From: Myxococcales bacterium
GTDB lineage: Bacteria > Myxococcota_A > UBA9042
Assembly (NCBI GenBank): GCA_009692465.1
Contig: SHZD01000041.1
Location: 1-35,396, forward strand
DNA: 35,396 nucleotides
Direction: 5' to 3'
The notes below the pieces were generated by a model. The model saw only the letters and a program-made list of their open reading frames with translations. It ran no database searches and was not told the DNA's origin. The first letter of the stretch is position 1; each line of letters starts with the position of its first letter. Positions 1-7,487 of the stretch are shown piece by piece. A program made the position numbers and the translations under genes.

Positions 1-101
1 CCTGACTCGGCCCCTGACTCGGCCCCTGACTCGGCCCCTGACTCGGCCCCTGACTCGGCACCTGACTCGGCACCTGACTCGGCCCCTGACTCGGCCCCTG
101 A
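1..101. repeat. 12-bp tandem repeat, in frame inside the PlsX-like gene
   Basis: Eight consecutive 12-bp units of the form CCTGACTCGGCC, two of them with A as the last base, are followed by a five-base partial unit. The array may continue beyond the window edge. On the minus strand each unit is four whole codons, so the array encodes a Gln-Gly/Val-Pro-Ser tetrapeptide repeat at the C-terminal side of the PlsX-like protein. The units are nearly identical at DNA level, which suggests recent expansion by slippage. Confidence 0.93.
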
Positions 102-1144
102 ACCGAATTATCCTCAGCAAATCGGGCCATAGCTTGCCGCAGCTGAGACTGCAGGTCCGAAGTCTGGCAGCGGGCGGCCAGCTTGATCGCATTGGCAAAT
201 GTCGCTTCTTTGGAATCCGCGCTAGTGACCAGCACCAAATGCTCCAACCCAAGCAGAGGCGCGCCACCATAGCTTGTAAATTCAGAGACTTTTCGCAGCA
301 TGCCGACGCCTTGGGCGAGCAGGCGCAGGCCCATGCGCCAAGTTACTTTGGCTTTCCAAGCATAGCGTGCTGCCTCTACGGTCATCTCGGTCAGACCTTC
401 GAGCAAACCGTGAACCATGTGGCCGGCCAATCCGTCGGCGACCACCACATCAGCAAGCCCGCGCAACAGGTCGGTAGCGCGAACATTGCCCACAAAGCGA
501 ACGCCAGCCAGGGCTTTGAGTCGTTTGTGCGCGGCAACGACTTCGACGGGGCCATCGTCACTGCCTTGACCGGTCGATAACAGGGCCACCGACGGTTGCG
601 GCGTCTTGGTGACAACCCGCGCATAAGTGGCCCCCAGCACTGCGAATTGCACCAGTTCCTCGGCATCCGTGGTTCGGCGGCCTGAGACGTCGAGCAATAG
701 CCCCAGTGGCTCGTCCTGGCCCTGCCGCGGCATTGTTGGCACCACGGCGGCCGTCGCCAACGCTTGACAGCCCGCGAGCCGCGGCAGGTACTCTAGGGCC
801 AATTCTCGGACCAAGTCCGGTGGGCTGGCCGAAATCAAGACGTCGGCCTCACCGTCGCGCAGCATCTCCATCGCCAAGGGCAGGGCAATCCGCGCGGCCT
901 CGGACTGAGCTAACGTGTCGCCCAAGCGCCGTGGAAACGCTGCCGCAGCGGGAACTATCCGTAACGTCATGGGATCATACGGCAAAAGCGCCAGCTGATC
1001 TTGCAGGTACGCCACTTCGCCGACCAGCGCAATCTGGGCCACCCCTTGTCGGGACAACCGTGCCGCCGCGCGCACGATTTCAGCCGGCGTATGGCTTCCG
1101 CCGTACGTATCGAAAACAATAGAGGTTTTGCGAGATGCAGTCAT
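1..1144 (-). CDS. PlsX-like phosphate acyltransferase homologue, 3' end beyond window
   Basis: The frame is open from ATG at 1144 to the window edge (381 codons); the end of the gene is outside. It resembles PlsX, which makes acyl-phosphate from acyl-ACP for phospholipid synthesis. Supporting features in order are VFDTYGGS at the N-terminus, EELVQFAVLGATYARVV in the middle, FVGNVRATDLL followed by VVVADGLAGHMV, and a C-terminal YGGAPLLGLEHLVLV block. The family signatures are degraded: the usual DAMGGD is replaced by DTYGGS, and the SAGNTGA segment reads SASPPDLV. Catalytic function is therefore doubtful, and a divergent paralogue is likely. The tail becomes a QGPS/QVPS tetrapeptide repeat, which is not a PlsX feature. 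The start lies 7 bp after the stop of the upstream lipoprotein gene, so the two are probably co-transcribed. No clear ribosome-binding site is visible. Confidence 0.8.
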   Translation of the reverse strand, partial: MTASRKTSIVFDTYGGSHTPAEIVRAAARLSRQGVAQIALVGEVAYLQDQLALLPYDPMTLRIVPAAAAFPRRLGDTLAQSEAARIALPLAMEMLRDGEADVLISASPPDLVRELALEYLPRLAGCQALATAAVVPTMPRQGQDEPLGLLLDVSGRRTTDAEELVQFAVLGATYARVVTKTPQPSVALLSTGQGSDDGPVEVVAAHKRLKALAGVRFVGNVRATDLLRGLADVVVADGLAGHMVHGLLEGLTEMTVEAARYAWKAKVTWRMGLRLLAQGVGMLRKVSEFTSYGGAPLLGLEHLVLVTSADSKEATFANAIKLAARCQTSDLQSQLRQAMARFAEDNSVQGPSQGPSQVPSQVPSQGPSQGPSQGPSQGPSQ

Positions 1145-1151
1145 CAAGTAG

Positions 1152-2201
1152 TCACGGACACGCCGCGCCGGTGCAGCCGTTGGGGCAATTGTCGAAAGGC
1201 AAGTTGGGCGCGTGGATCTTGCGCCAAGCCTCTTGAGTGGCGCCTGGTACTTTTGTGTTGCAAATCGCCAAAGTGGACGTCACCTGCACCGTCGGGCCAA
1301 ATCCATCGAGCGTGAACACGTTGGGCGAATCGATGAGCGAGAGCGACTTGACGACTTTGAGCGCCTGGAATTTGAAGTCAGATAACACAGGGTTACCCTT
1401 GATCTGCAACGCATTAAGCGTCTGCAGCTGGCCGAACATGAAAAATGCCGGCAGGCCGTTGTTAAACTCCATGAAAATATTATTCATTGTCGTTACCGGG
1501 ATCGCCGGCAGGGCAATCGCACTGTACTGCACATCGCGCATCGTAAATGTCTGGAGAGACGTCAGTTGCCCGAAAGCGCTGAGCTTTTGCAGTTTTGGAC
1601 AGCCGCGAATGTCGATGCCCGCCACAGAAATAAGTTTGGAAAACGCCTGAATATTGAGCAGGTTTGGCGAATTCACAATCTGGATCATGCCGTTGAGCGT
1701 GAACACGCCGTCGAATCCGTAGAGGTTGGTTAGATTGCCATACACCGATATCGATTCCACGACTTTGATGGTGGCCGGCAGCGCCATGTTGGTCTCGTTC
1801 CAGCCGTTGACTTGCAAATTTTGAACCAGTGTCAGTGACTTAATCACCGAAAGGTCAGACACCTTCGAAATCATTAAGTTATACGCATTGGTCGTCAAAC
1901 TGGCGAACTGCAATTGGGACTGCTCTGCTTTGGTCAGGTCCAGATTGGCTATGGTGCAAGGATATTGCTTTTGGGTGGCCGCACCTAGGAGATCATTGGC
2001 AGTTCCGCTGCATTTGGTGCCCGCGGCTGGACCCGTCGCTACTGTCCCGCCGCCTTCTGCAACTGGCGCCGCCACGGGCTCCCCAGGACTCCACCCCACC
2101 GGCGCATTGCCCGATTCGGTCAACGGTGGGTCTTCGACCCGCGGCAAGCAGGCCGCAAGCAGCACGCACCCCACAATCCACAAGCGAACAGTCAGTCCCA
2201 T
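1152..2201 (-). CDS. Lipoprotein with receptor-L/leucine-rich-like repeats
   Basis: This 349-residue protein begins with a lipoprotein signal (hydrophobic stretch, then LLAAC with Cys18), so it is probably anchored to a membrane. A Gly/Ala/Pro-rich linker follows. The body, from about residue 95 to 320, has irregular repeats of the type 'x-L-x-L-x-x-N-x-x-L-x-x-I/L', for example around GNLTNLYGFDGV and GQLTSLQTFTMRDV. This is like eukaryotic receptor L domains and bacterial surface proteins of that fold. The C-terminus is short and Cys-rich (CPNGCTGAACP). No catalytic motif is seen, so a binding or adhesive role at the surface is an inference. It is the first of two closely spaced minus-strand genes (7 bp to the PlsX-like gene). 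Confidence 0.82.
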   Translation of the reverse strand: MGLTVRLWIVGCVLLAACLPRVEDPPLTESGNAPVGWSPGEPVAAPVAEGGGTVATGPAAGTKCSGTANDLLGAATQKQYPCTIANLDLTKAEQSQLQFASLTTNAYNLMISKVSDLSVIKSLTLVQNLQVNGWNETNMALPATIKVVESISVYGNLTNLYGFDGVFTLNGMIQIVNSPNLLNIQAFSKLISVAGIDIRGCPKLQKLSAFGQLTSLQTFTMRDVQYSAIALPAIPVTTMNNIFMEFNNGLPAFFMFGQLQTLNALQIKGNPVLSDFKFQALKVVKSLSLIDSPNVFTLDGFGPTVQVTSTLAICNTKVPGATQEAWRKIHAPNLPFDNCPNGCTGAACP

Positions 2202-2223
2202 CGTCGCTACCCCTTGGGGTTAG

Positions 2224-2356
2224 GATGTGTCCTTAAATAACTCGATCGACTCGCCCAACACTGGAGCGGCGAGTCGGCCTTTGAGGCCGCGAGCTTAGCG
2301 ACCCACAAAGCAAGCAAACGGAACCAGTCTCAGAATGACTTATTCTGGGACAGTTC
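2224..2356. mobile_element. MITE-like element A, copy 1 (133 bp)
   Basis: The left end is GATGTGTCC and the right end is GGACAGTTC, i.e. imperfect terminal inverted repeats with 2 of 9 mismatches. The flanks are GTTAG (2219-2223) and CTTAG (2357-2361), a probable 5-bp target duplication with one change. It has exactly the same length as the copy at 20577-20709 and is clearly similar throughout. It carries the structured motif M at 2270-2315 (CGGCC/GGCCG hairpin followed by GCGACCCAC) and an AGAAT/ATTCT hairpin next to the right end. No transposase is encoded, so it would depend on an enzyme supplied elsewhere. Confidence 0.8.
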
Positions 2357-2395
2357 CTTAGGTCCAAACTGGCACGGGCCCAAGGCTCGTGCAAG

Positions 2396-2517
2396 AATAA
2401 CTCGATCGATCCGCGAATGGAACGGAGCGTCGAGTCGGCTTGCAAAGCCGCGAGTTAACGACCCACCAAGCAAGTAATGGGCCGGGGAGCAAAATCGCCT
2501 TGATTTTACCCCGGCCC
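2396..2517 (+). repeat. Structured motif M, free-standing copy with strong second hairpin
   Basis: From AATAACTCGATCGA onward the sequence parallels the interior of element A but lacks its terminal repeats. An outer ACTCGA/TCGAGT pairing (2400-2436) leads into the perfect hairpin CGGCTT-GCA-AAGCCG, then AACGACCCACC. A second hairpin (2479-2517) has a 9-bp GGGCCGGGG/CCCCGGCCC stem and an inner AAAATC/GATTTT stem. No protein is apparent. It could be a structured RNA segment on either strand; read on the minus strand it lies in the 3' region of the outer-membrane gene at 2747-3523. Confidence 0.7.
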
Positions 2518-2531
2518 TAATTGGCTACGTC

Positions 2532-2750
2532 CTAGGAGCGTGTCGGAGTATTCCGACTCGCTCCTAGCGCCGTCTGGCTAGACGGCGGCAACTGTCCGAA
2601 ACTGCACGAATTTGATTGGGCCAGTTCTCCGGGCAGTTCTTGGACAGTCGAGAATATCTGAATGGCTAGGAGACTGTCGGATCGTAATCGATTCATTGTG
2701 TATAACCGGATAGATATTCAAAATGCGTTTGATTTCCGACAGGCTCCTAG
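2532..2750 (+). repeat. Hairpin-rich dispersed element B, copy 1 (219 bp)
   Basis: Four consecutive hairpins are visible. H1 (2532-2567) has 16-nt arms CTAGGAGCGTGTCGGA with one mismatch and a 4-nt loop. H2 (2568-2587) is CGCCGTCT/AGACGGCG. H3 (about 2591-2648) is built from AACTGTCCG...GGACAGT with an inner AACTGC/GCAGTT. H4 (2666-2750) has arms CTAGGAGACTGTCGGA and TCCGACAGGCTCCTAG around a roughly 50-nt conserved centre containing TTCATTGTGTATAACC. The same element occurs at four other places in the window. The final CTAG overlaps the neighbouring minus-strand gene and provides its TAG stop. Confidence 0.93.
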
Positions 2751-3523
2751 AATGCAATGCCAGCGCCCAGACGCAAGTTGGTACAGCATTCGCGGCGCGC
2801 GGTCTGACTAAATGGATTCTTGCCGGCAAAGTTTTTGGGGTCCTTAACGCCCTCGGATTCCAATTCCTCTTCGCCCCATAAGTATTCGGCGAACACTTCA
2901 ATCGCGGTGCCATTGGGCCGGCCGATGAACACGGAGCCCTTGGCCGCAGCCAAGTTGAGGCCCAAGTCGTCGCTTCCATACGTCGTGTAGCTCGTCGGCC
3001 CCGGCCACCAAGTGTAAGAAGCCTCCAGAGTCATGTTGTCATTGAGCAAATACCCGGCCTTGCCTTTGATGTACAGGTACGCGTGCAAGTGGTCGACCCC
3101 AAAGCCGGGGGCGATGGCCAGTTGCAACCACTCAATCCCATCGGTGAACTGATGAAACACACTGAAAGGAAAGCCGACTTGGATGTTGTACGCAAATGCG
3201 CCGAGTACCGCGACTTTGTCTTGGTCGGAAAACGCGCCGTCGTAGCCCGTCATCGCCGCAAATTGCACGCCGCCGACATTGCCCATCGGCGAGACTTTGC
3301 CGAGATAGCCACCCTCAAAATTGATCCACAGTTGGCTGCCTTCGAGCTTTCTAGCGGGATTGATTCCGGTGTAGGTATTGCGGCCGTACAGCCCTTCAAG
3401 CTTGAAATCGCGGGACAATTCCACCCAGCCGATGCCTTTCTTTTCACGGCCGAGCGCTGAATTTGGATTGCCAAGGCTGAGCAGTATCAGCACCAAAACT
3501 AGACCTATCCAGCGATTCTGCAT
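2747..3523 (-). CDS. Outer-membrane beta-barrel-like protein
   Basis: A 258-residue protein starting with a basic, then strongly hydrophobic signal peptide (MQNRWIGLVLVLILLSLG, likely cleavage near ALG). The body alternates polar and aromatic/hydrophobic residues, with frequent Gly and Tyr/Trp (for example LEASYTWWPGPTSYTTYG), and ends in Phe (LRLGAGIAF). Both are typical of outer-membrane beta-barrels that use the terminal Phe for BAM recognition. The frame is open for 43 further codons upstream, but the ATG at 3523 is preferred because AGGGAAG precedes it and the signal peptide then starts at the N-terminus. The stop codon TAG is formed by the end of repeat element B. A broken barrel gene lies directly upstream, so the two may be paralogues. 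Substrate or function cannot be stated. Confidence 0.8.
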   Translation of the reverse strand: MQNRWIGLVLVLILLSLGNPNSALGREKKGIGWVELSRDFKLEGLYGRNTYTGINPARKLEGSQLWINFEGGYLGKVSPMGNVGGVQFAAMTGYDGAFSDQDKVAVLGAFAYNIQVGFPFSVFHQFTDGIEWLQLAIAPGFGVDHLHAYLYIKGKAGYLLNDNMTLEASYTWWPGPTSYTTYGSDDLGLNLAAAKGSVFIGRPNGTAIEVFAEYLWGEEELESEGVKDPKNFAGKNPFSQTARRECCTNLRLGAGIAF

Positions 3524-3526
3524 GAA

Positions 3527-3533
3527 CTTCCCT
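3527..3533 (-). promoter_or_regulatory. Ribosome-binding site choosing the 3523 start
   Basis: AGGGAAG on the minus strand, three bases before ATG. It supports the short form with an N-terminal signal peptide over the longer open frame. Confidence 0.55.
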
Positions 3534-3593
3534 GTGCGGCGCCTTTGGGGCTCTGGCAGATATGTGTCTAGGCTGAGCAGCGCTGCGATACGA

Positions 3594-3650
3594 CGAGTCG
3601 GCCAATGAGGGCTCAAGTTTTGCGACCCACGACTCATCCACACAAGAGTC
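3594..3650 (+). repeat. Structured motif M, divergent copy
   Basis: CGAGTCGGCC-AATGA-GGGCTCAAG gives an imperfect first hairpin. The constant GCGACCCAC (3622-3630) follows immediately, then a second hairpin GACTC (3631-3635) / GAGTC (3646-3650). It lies 33 bp beyond the stop of the broken barrel gene and upstream of the intact one. Confidence 0.55.
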
Positions 3651-3682
3651 AACGAAATCGACTAGAAATTGGTGATGCCCTC

Positions 3683-4733
3683 TTAGAACCTCGCGCCCAG
3701 ACTCATGTTGTAGCCAAGCTTGCCCGACATCAGGCTCGGGGTAATCGCCGCCCCTTCGATATACAGACGACCCAAGAGCGAAGCCTGCACGCCAAAACGC
3801 CAAGGAAACCCAGTGGTATTGATTTCCGTGGTGGTGTAGTCATCCGGGACTTTGCTGCCGTCGCCCTTTTTCCCCGGTTGCTTGCCGTTGTACTTCTTGT
3901 CCTCGGAGTGGCCAAGCCAATTCCAGTCAAAATGCGCATACAGCACCGCTGGGCCGATAGAATAGTTGAGCCGCCACGGCCTGCCAACGTATTGTTATTT
4001 CGTGATCAAGTAGCGTCCGTTTTCACCGACAGCAGAATTGACGTGGCCCCAGCCAAAACCAACGTCGATCATGCCGTCGCCGCGCGAAAACGGGATGCCA
4101 AACAGCATGTTCAGCCTGTAGCCTTCGGATTGACCGCCAAATTGTCGAGAATAGACTTGCAAATCAAAGGCTTGGTGCTTGGATCCGAAGATTCCGGAGG
4201 CCGCCGCGCTGCTTGCCGCCAGCATCGCCTGTTTTTCGGCGGCACTGTAATTAGGTGTACTTGGTGTATTTGTAGCTGCCGCTTTCCCAACTTTCGACCC
4301 GCTTGGGTCCGCTGGCAGCCGCGGAGCCAGCAAGTACTATGGCGATCGCAGCGATGGTCCCAGAGACAAAGCCATTGCGTTCGAAATAGCCGAAACCATA
4401 GGCTTTTGGCGCTAGGCTGTGGTCATGTTTCCAACCACTGAGTTCGCCATCGCCGCCCTCGTGAAAGGCGCCGCCAATAACGGAATAGCTGTGCAACAGG
4501 CTGTTGCCGTCTTCGAAAAAGCTGGAGCCGCCGTCCTCAGCATTGTCGTCTTTGGCTGGCCCCGACCCGCTATCGACGTACTTGGCGACCGGCGCAGCGA
4601 TGGCCATCTGAGCACCGACTAGCAGCGTGGCCACCGCGATCAGCACCCGCACGGCCCTGCACCGAGTCTTTGTTGGGTGATTCTGGATAATCAGTTGTAA
4701 AGTCATAGGATTGCCCGCGGTCGCCATCGTCAA
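3683..4733 (-). pseudogene. Broken outer-membrane/secreted protein gene (one frameshift, one in-frame stop)
   Basis: Three open segments belong together. Segment 1 (from ATG 4733, or 4706) has a basic region and a signal-like stretch VLIAVATLLVGAQMAIAA, then a Gly/Asp-rich region, and ends with a stop at 4251. Segment 2, in another frame, resumes exactly there (PNYSAAEKQAMLAAS...) and reaches YLITK followed by TAA at 3995. Segment 3 is in the same frame as segment 2, so a single nonsense codon separates them. It ends at 3683 with GYNMSLGARF, whose terminal Phe fits a beta-barrel. A one-base shift in the repeated 'TACACC' stretch near 4255 and the TAA at 3995 are the two lesions. Sequencing error could explain one of them but less easily both. 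Undamaged, it would encode about 350 residues. Confidence 0.72.
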
Positions 4734-4969
4734 CTAGGCCAATCGAGCCTTGTTTGCTCAGCGAAACCAACGCTGCCGCGCACGAGCCGCGCAACTAGAA
4801 TCGTGGCGACCGGCGGGCAGCGTGTCAAGGGCGACAAGCTACCGATGGGTGCGGTTGCAGAAAGGACTTTGCGTCACCGTTTCACCCAGCAATGTTGCGG
4901 CCATCATGCTCGCCGGCCGGCACTGAATGCGGGCGCTGTCATGCGGACAGCCAGTCGCTCGGCGGCGAA
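4734..4969. other. Intergenic region between lon and the broken barrel gene
   Basis: No gene, repeat copy or convincing promoter was recognised here. A short GC palindrome (GCCGGCCGGC, about 4912-4921) lies past the lon stop but has no following T-run, so it was not called a terminator. Confidence 0.5.
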
Positions 4970-7345
4970 CTAAGCTGTCGCCTGCGCGCCGGCAGTGCCG
5001 GTCTTTTCCCAAGCACTTGGCGGCACTTCCAGCGCGTGCTCGAGTACGTCTTCAATGCGGTGAGCGAACACAAATTCCACGCCCACCCGCGCCTCGGCCG
5101 GGATATCGCGCAAATCCTTCCTGTTTTTCTCAGGAAGGATGATTTTCTTGATGCCGCCGCGCATCGCCGCCAACACTTTGTCCTTGATGCCGCCGACCGG
5201 CAACACCAAGCCGCGCAGCGTCGCCTCACCGGTCATCGCCACATCACCGCGCACCCTCACGCCAGACAGCAGGCTGACTAGAGCCGTATACATGGTCACG
5301 CCAGCTGAAGGTCCGTCCTTGGGCACCGCTCCGGCCGGAAAGTGGACGTGAATATCGAACTCCTCAAAGTTCTTGCGTTCCACGCCCAGCTTCTCGGCAT
5401 TGGCTTCGACTAGCGATAAGGCAATTTGCGCCGATTCCTTCATTACATCGCCAAGTTGCCCCGTCAAACGCATTTTGCCTTTGCCGGGCATTTTGCTGGC
5501 TTCAATGAACAACAGGTCGCCGCCCGCGCGCGTCCACGCCATGCCCGTTGCCACCCCAGGCTGTTCAGTGCGCGTCGCTACTTCGGGCTCAAAGATGAAA
5601 TTACCTAACATTTCATCAAGGTCTTCCATAGTCACTACCCGACCTGCGGTAAGGCCTTTGGCGACCTGAACGGCCACTTGGCGGCACACATCGGCAGCCC
5701 GACGTTCCAAATTGCGCACGCCGGCTTCGCGCGTGTAGTGCGAGATGATTTGATTGACAATATCGTCGCCAATCCCGCACTGCTCCGTCTTGAGCCCGTG
5801 CTCCCGCAGCTGTTTGGGGATCAAGTGCTGCCGAGCGATGTGAAATTTCTCCTCATGGGTATACCCGGCTAATTCAATCACTTCCATACGGTCGAGCAAC
5901 GGCGCCGGAATGGTGTCCGTCGTGTTGGCGGTCGCGATGAAGAGCACTTTCGACAAGTCAAACGGCGTATCGAGATAGTGGTCAGTAAACGTATGATTTT
6001 GCTCTGGATCAAGCACTTCCAACAACGCGGCAGTCGGATCACCGCGCCAGTCGTGGGTCAACTTGTCCACTTCGTCCAAAATCATCACCGGATTGCGCGC
6101 TTCGGCCTTCTTGAGGGCCATAATGATCTTACCGGGCAAGGCGCCGATGTAAGTGCGCCGGTGACCGCGGATTTCGGCTTCGTCGCGCACGCCGCCCAGG
6201 CTCAGGCGCTGAAATTTACGCCCCAACGCGTCGGCAATGCTGTGTCCAAGCGAGGTCTTGCCGACGCCGGGAGGCCCAACAAGGCACAACACTGGACCGC
6301 GCATGTTGTTTTTCAGCTTGCTAACGGCCAAATACTCAATGATGCGCTTCTTGACTTTGTCGAGGCCGTAGTGCTTGGAATCCAATACGGTTTGCGCGTT
6401 GTCCAAGTCCCAGTTGTCCTCGGTCAGCACCGACCACGGCATGTCGGCAAACCACTCCAAATAGGTGCGCGACACCGTGTATTCAGGCGACCCCGCTTGA
6501 ATATTGCGCAGGCGCTTGAGCTCCTTGGTCGCGATTTTCTGGGCGTCCTCGGGCAGTGCGCCTTTGACCAAACGCTCTTCCAACTCAGCCAACTCGTCGC
6601 CGTCGGTGCCCTCCAACTCACCCAATTCCTTTTGAATTGCCTTAAGTTGCTTGCGCAAAACGTACTCGCGCTGGCTCTTGTTGAGGTCACCTTTGACCTC
6701 AGAGTTGATGCGCTGGCTAATGCGCAAGATTTCAACTTGTTGAATCACCAACTGCAGCGTCTTGGTCAGCATCTCGTGCAGCGTCGGCGCCTGCAGAACG
6801 TCGATCTTGTCTTCGACCGGAACGCCCAAGTGAGTCAACAGCAAGTAGACCAGCCGCGACGGGTGCTCGAAAGTCTCTTGCAAATCCGCGGCATTAATCG
6901 GAAGTTCCGGCACCATGCCTACCAATTCAATGGCCGTGTCGCGCACGTTGTGCATCAACGCGGTAATCTGCGGATCGGTGTCGGGGCGCTCAGCAAATAC
7001 TTCGACCTCAGCTTGCAAATAGGGGTCCTCTTGGTCAAAGCGCAAGATCTTGAAGCGCTCCATGCCGCGGATCACGACGTGGTAGGTCTCGGCGCCGTTG
7101 CGCAGGACTTTGAGCAATTGACCCGTGCAACCTGCCCAATGCAAGTCACCCGGCTTGGGGTTGTCGACGCCTTTGTCCTTTTGCGCGACTACGCCCACGA
7201 TGGCACTGCGGCGGTCGCCCAAGCTTTCAAGTAGTTTGATGGACTTGCCTCGACCGATCACCACCGGCATCACGGCGCCGGGGAACAGGACGGCATTTCG
7301 CAAGGCCAAAATCGGTAAGTTGTGGACGGCGGCGGTGGACGACAT
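4970..7345 (-). CDS. lon: ATP-dependent protease Lon
   Basis: A 791-residue, full-length Lon: a homo-oligomeric cytoplasmic AAA+ serine protease that degrades damaged and regulatory proteins. The N-terminal substrate-binding LAN domain covers about residues 8-205, followed by a coiled region. In the AAA+ module, Walker A is GPPGVGKT (357-364) and Walker B is MILDEVDK (421-428). The C-terminal S16 protease domain has the catalytic Ser680 in PKDGPSAG and Lys723 in GGIKDK, 43 residues apart as in Escherichia coli Lon. The start is supported by GAGGT a few bases upstream. A 142-bp gap separates it from the TPR gene, so it probably has its own promoter; no clear consensus was seen. Confidence 0.98.
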   Translation of the reverse strand: MSSTAAVHNLPILALRNAVLFPGAVMPVVIGRGKSIKLLESLGDRRSAIVGVVAQKDKGVDNPKPGDLHWAGCTGQLLKVLRNGAETYHVVIRGMERFKILRFDQEDPYLQAEVEVFAERPDTDPQITALMHNVRDTAIELVGMVPELPINAADLQETFEHPSRLVYLLLTHLGVPVEDKIDVLQAPTLHEMLTKTLQLVIQQVEILRISQRINSEVKGDLNKSQREYVLRKQLKAIQKELGELEGTDGDELAELEERLVKGALPEDAQKIATKELKRLRNIQAGSPEYTVSRTYLEWFADMPWSVLTEDNWDLDNAQTVLDSKHYGLDKVKKRIIEYLAVSKLKNNMRGPVLCLVGPPGVGKTSLGHSIADALGRKFQRLSLGGVRDEAEIRGHRRTYIGALPGKIIMALKKAEARNPVMILDEVDKLTHDWRGDPTAALLEVLDPEQNHTFTDHYLDTPFDLSKVLFIATANTTDTIPAPLLDRMEVIELAGYTHEEKFHIARQHLIPKQLREHGLKTEQCGIGDDIVNQIISHYTREAGVRNLERRAADVCRQVAVQVAKGLTAGRVVTMEDLDEMLGNFIFEPEVATRTEQPGVATGMAWTRAGGDLLFIEASKMPGKGKMRLTGQLGDVMKESAQIALSLVEANAEKLGVERKNFEEFDIHVHFPAGAVPKDGPSAGVTMYTALVSLLSGVRVRGDVAMTGEATLRGLVLPVGGIKDKVLAAMRGGIKKIILPEKNRKDLRDIPAEARVGVEFVFAHRIEDVLEHALEVPPSAWEKTGTAGAQATA

Positions 7346-7487
7346 TTGCTACCTCAACCAAAGCGGGGTGAAAATGCCCGCCTGCACAGAGCATAGACAA
7401 GCACAAGCGCTTCGCAAGTCAAGTTTGGCTGGTCTGACGTTTGGATCAGGCGCACGATGACGGTTGCGCCACCCGAGTCGCTTGTTG

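Noticed and set aside
1-101. CRISPR array
   Set aside because: The units are 12 bp and directly contiguous without spacers, and they are in frame with a protein.
2233-2445. Peptide containing NCPRISHSETGSVC conserved between the two A elements
   Set aside because: The similarity follows the DNA repeat. The frame crosses terminal repeats and hairpins and has different upstream extensions in the two copies.
2396-2517. Integron attC site
   Set aside because: GTTAAC-like and AATAAC-like ends were considered, but the RYYYAAC/GTTRRRY cores do not fit, no cassettes follow, and no integrase is seen.
4912-4921. Rho-independent terminator after lon
   Set aside because: The GCCGGCCGGC palindrome has no usable loop and no following T-run.
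5978-7234. A 418-codon plus-strand open frame antisense to lon
   Set aside because: It is the shadow of the lon reading frame; the translation is Gln/His/Val-rich without family motifs.
7390-7422. Sigma-70 promoter for lon
   Set aside because: TTGACT is present on the minus strand, but no acceptable -10 box lies at 16-18 bp; the TATGCT candidate is 21 bp away.
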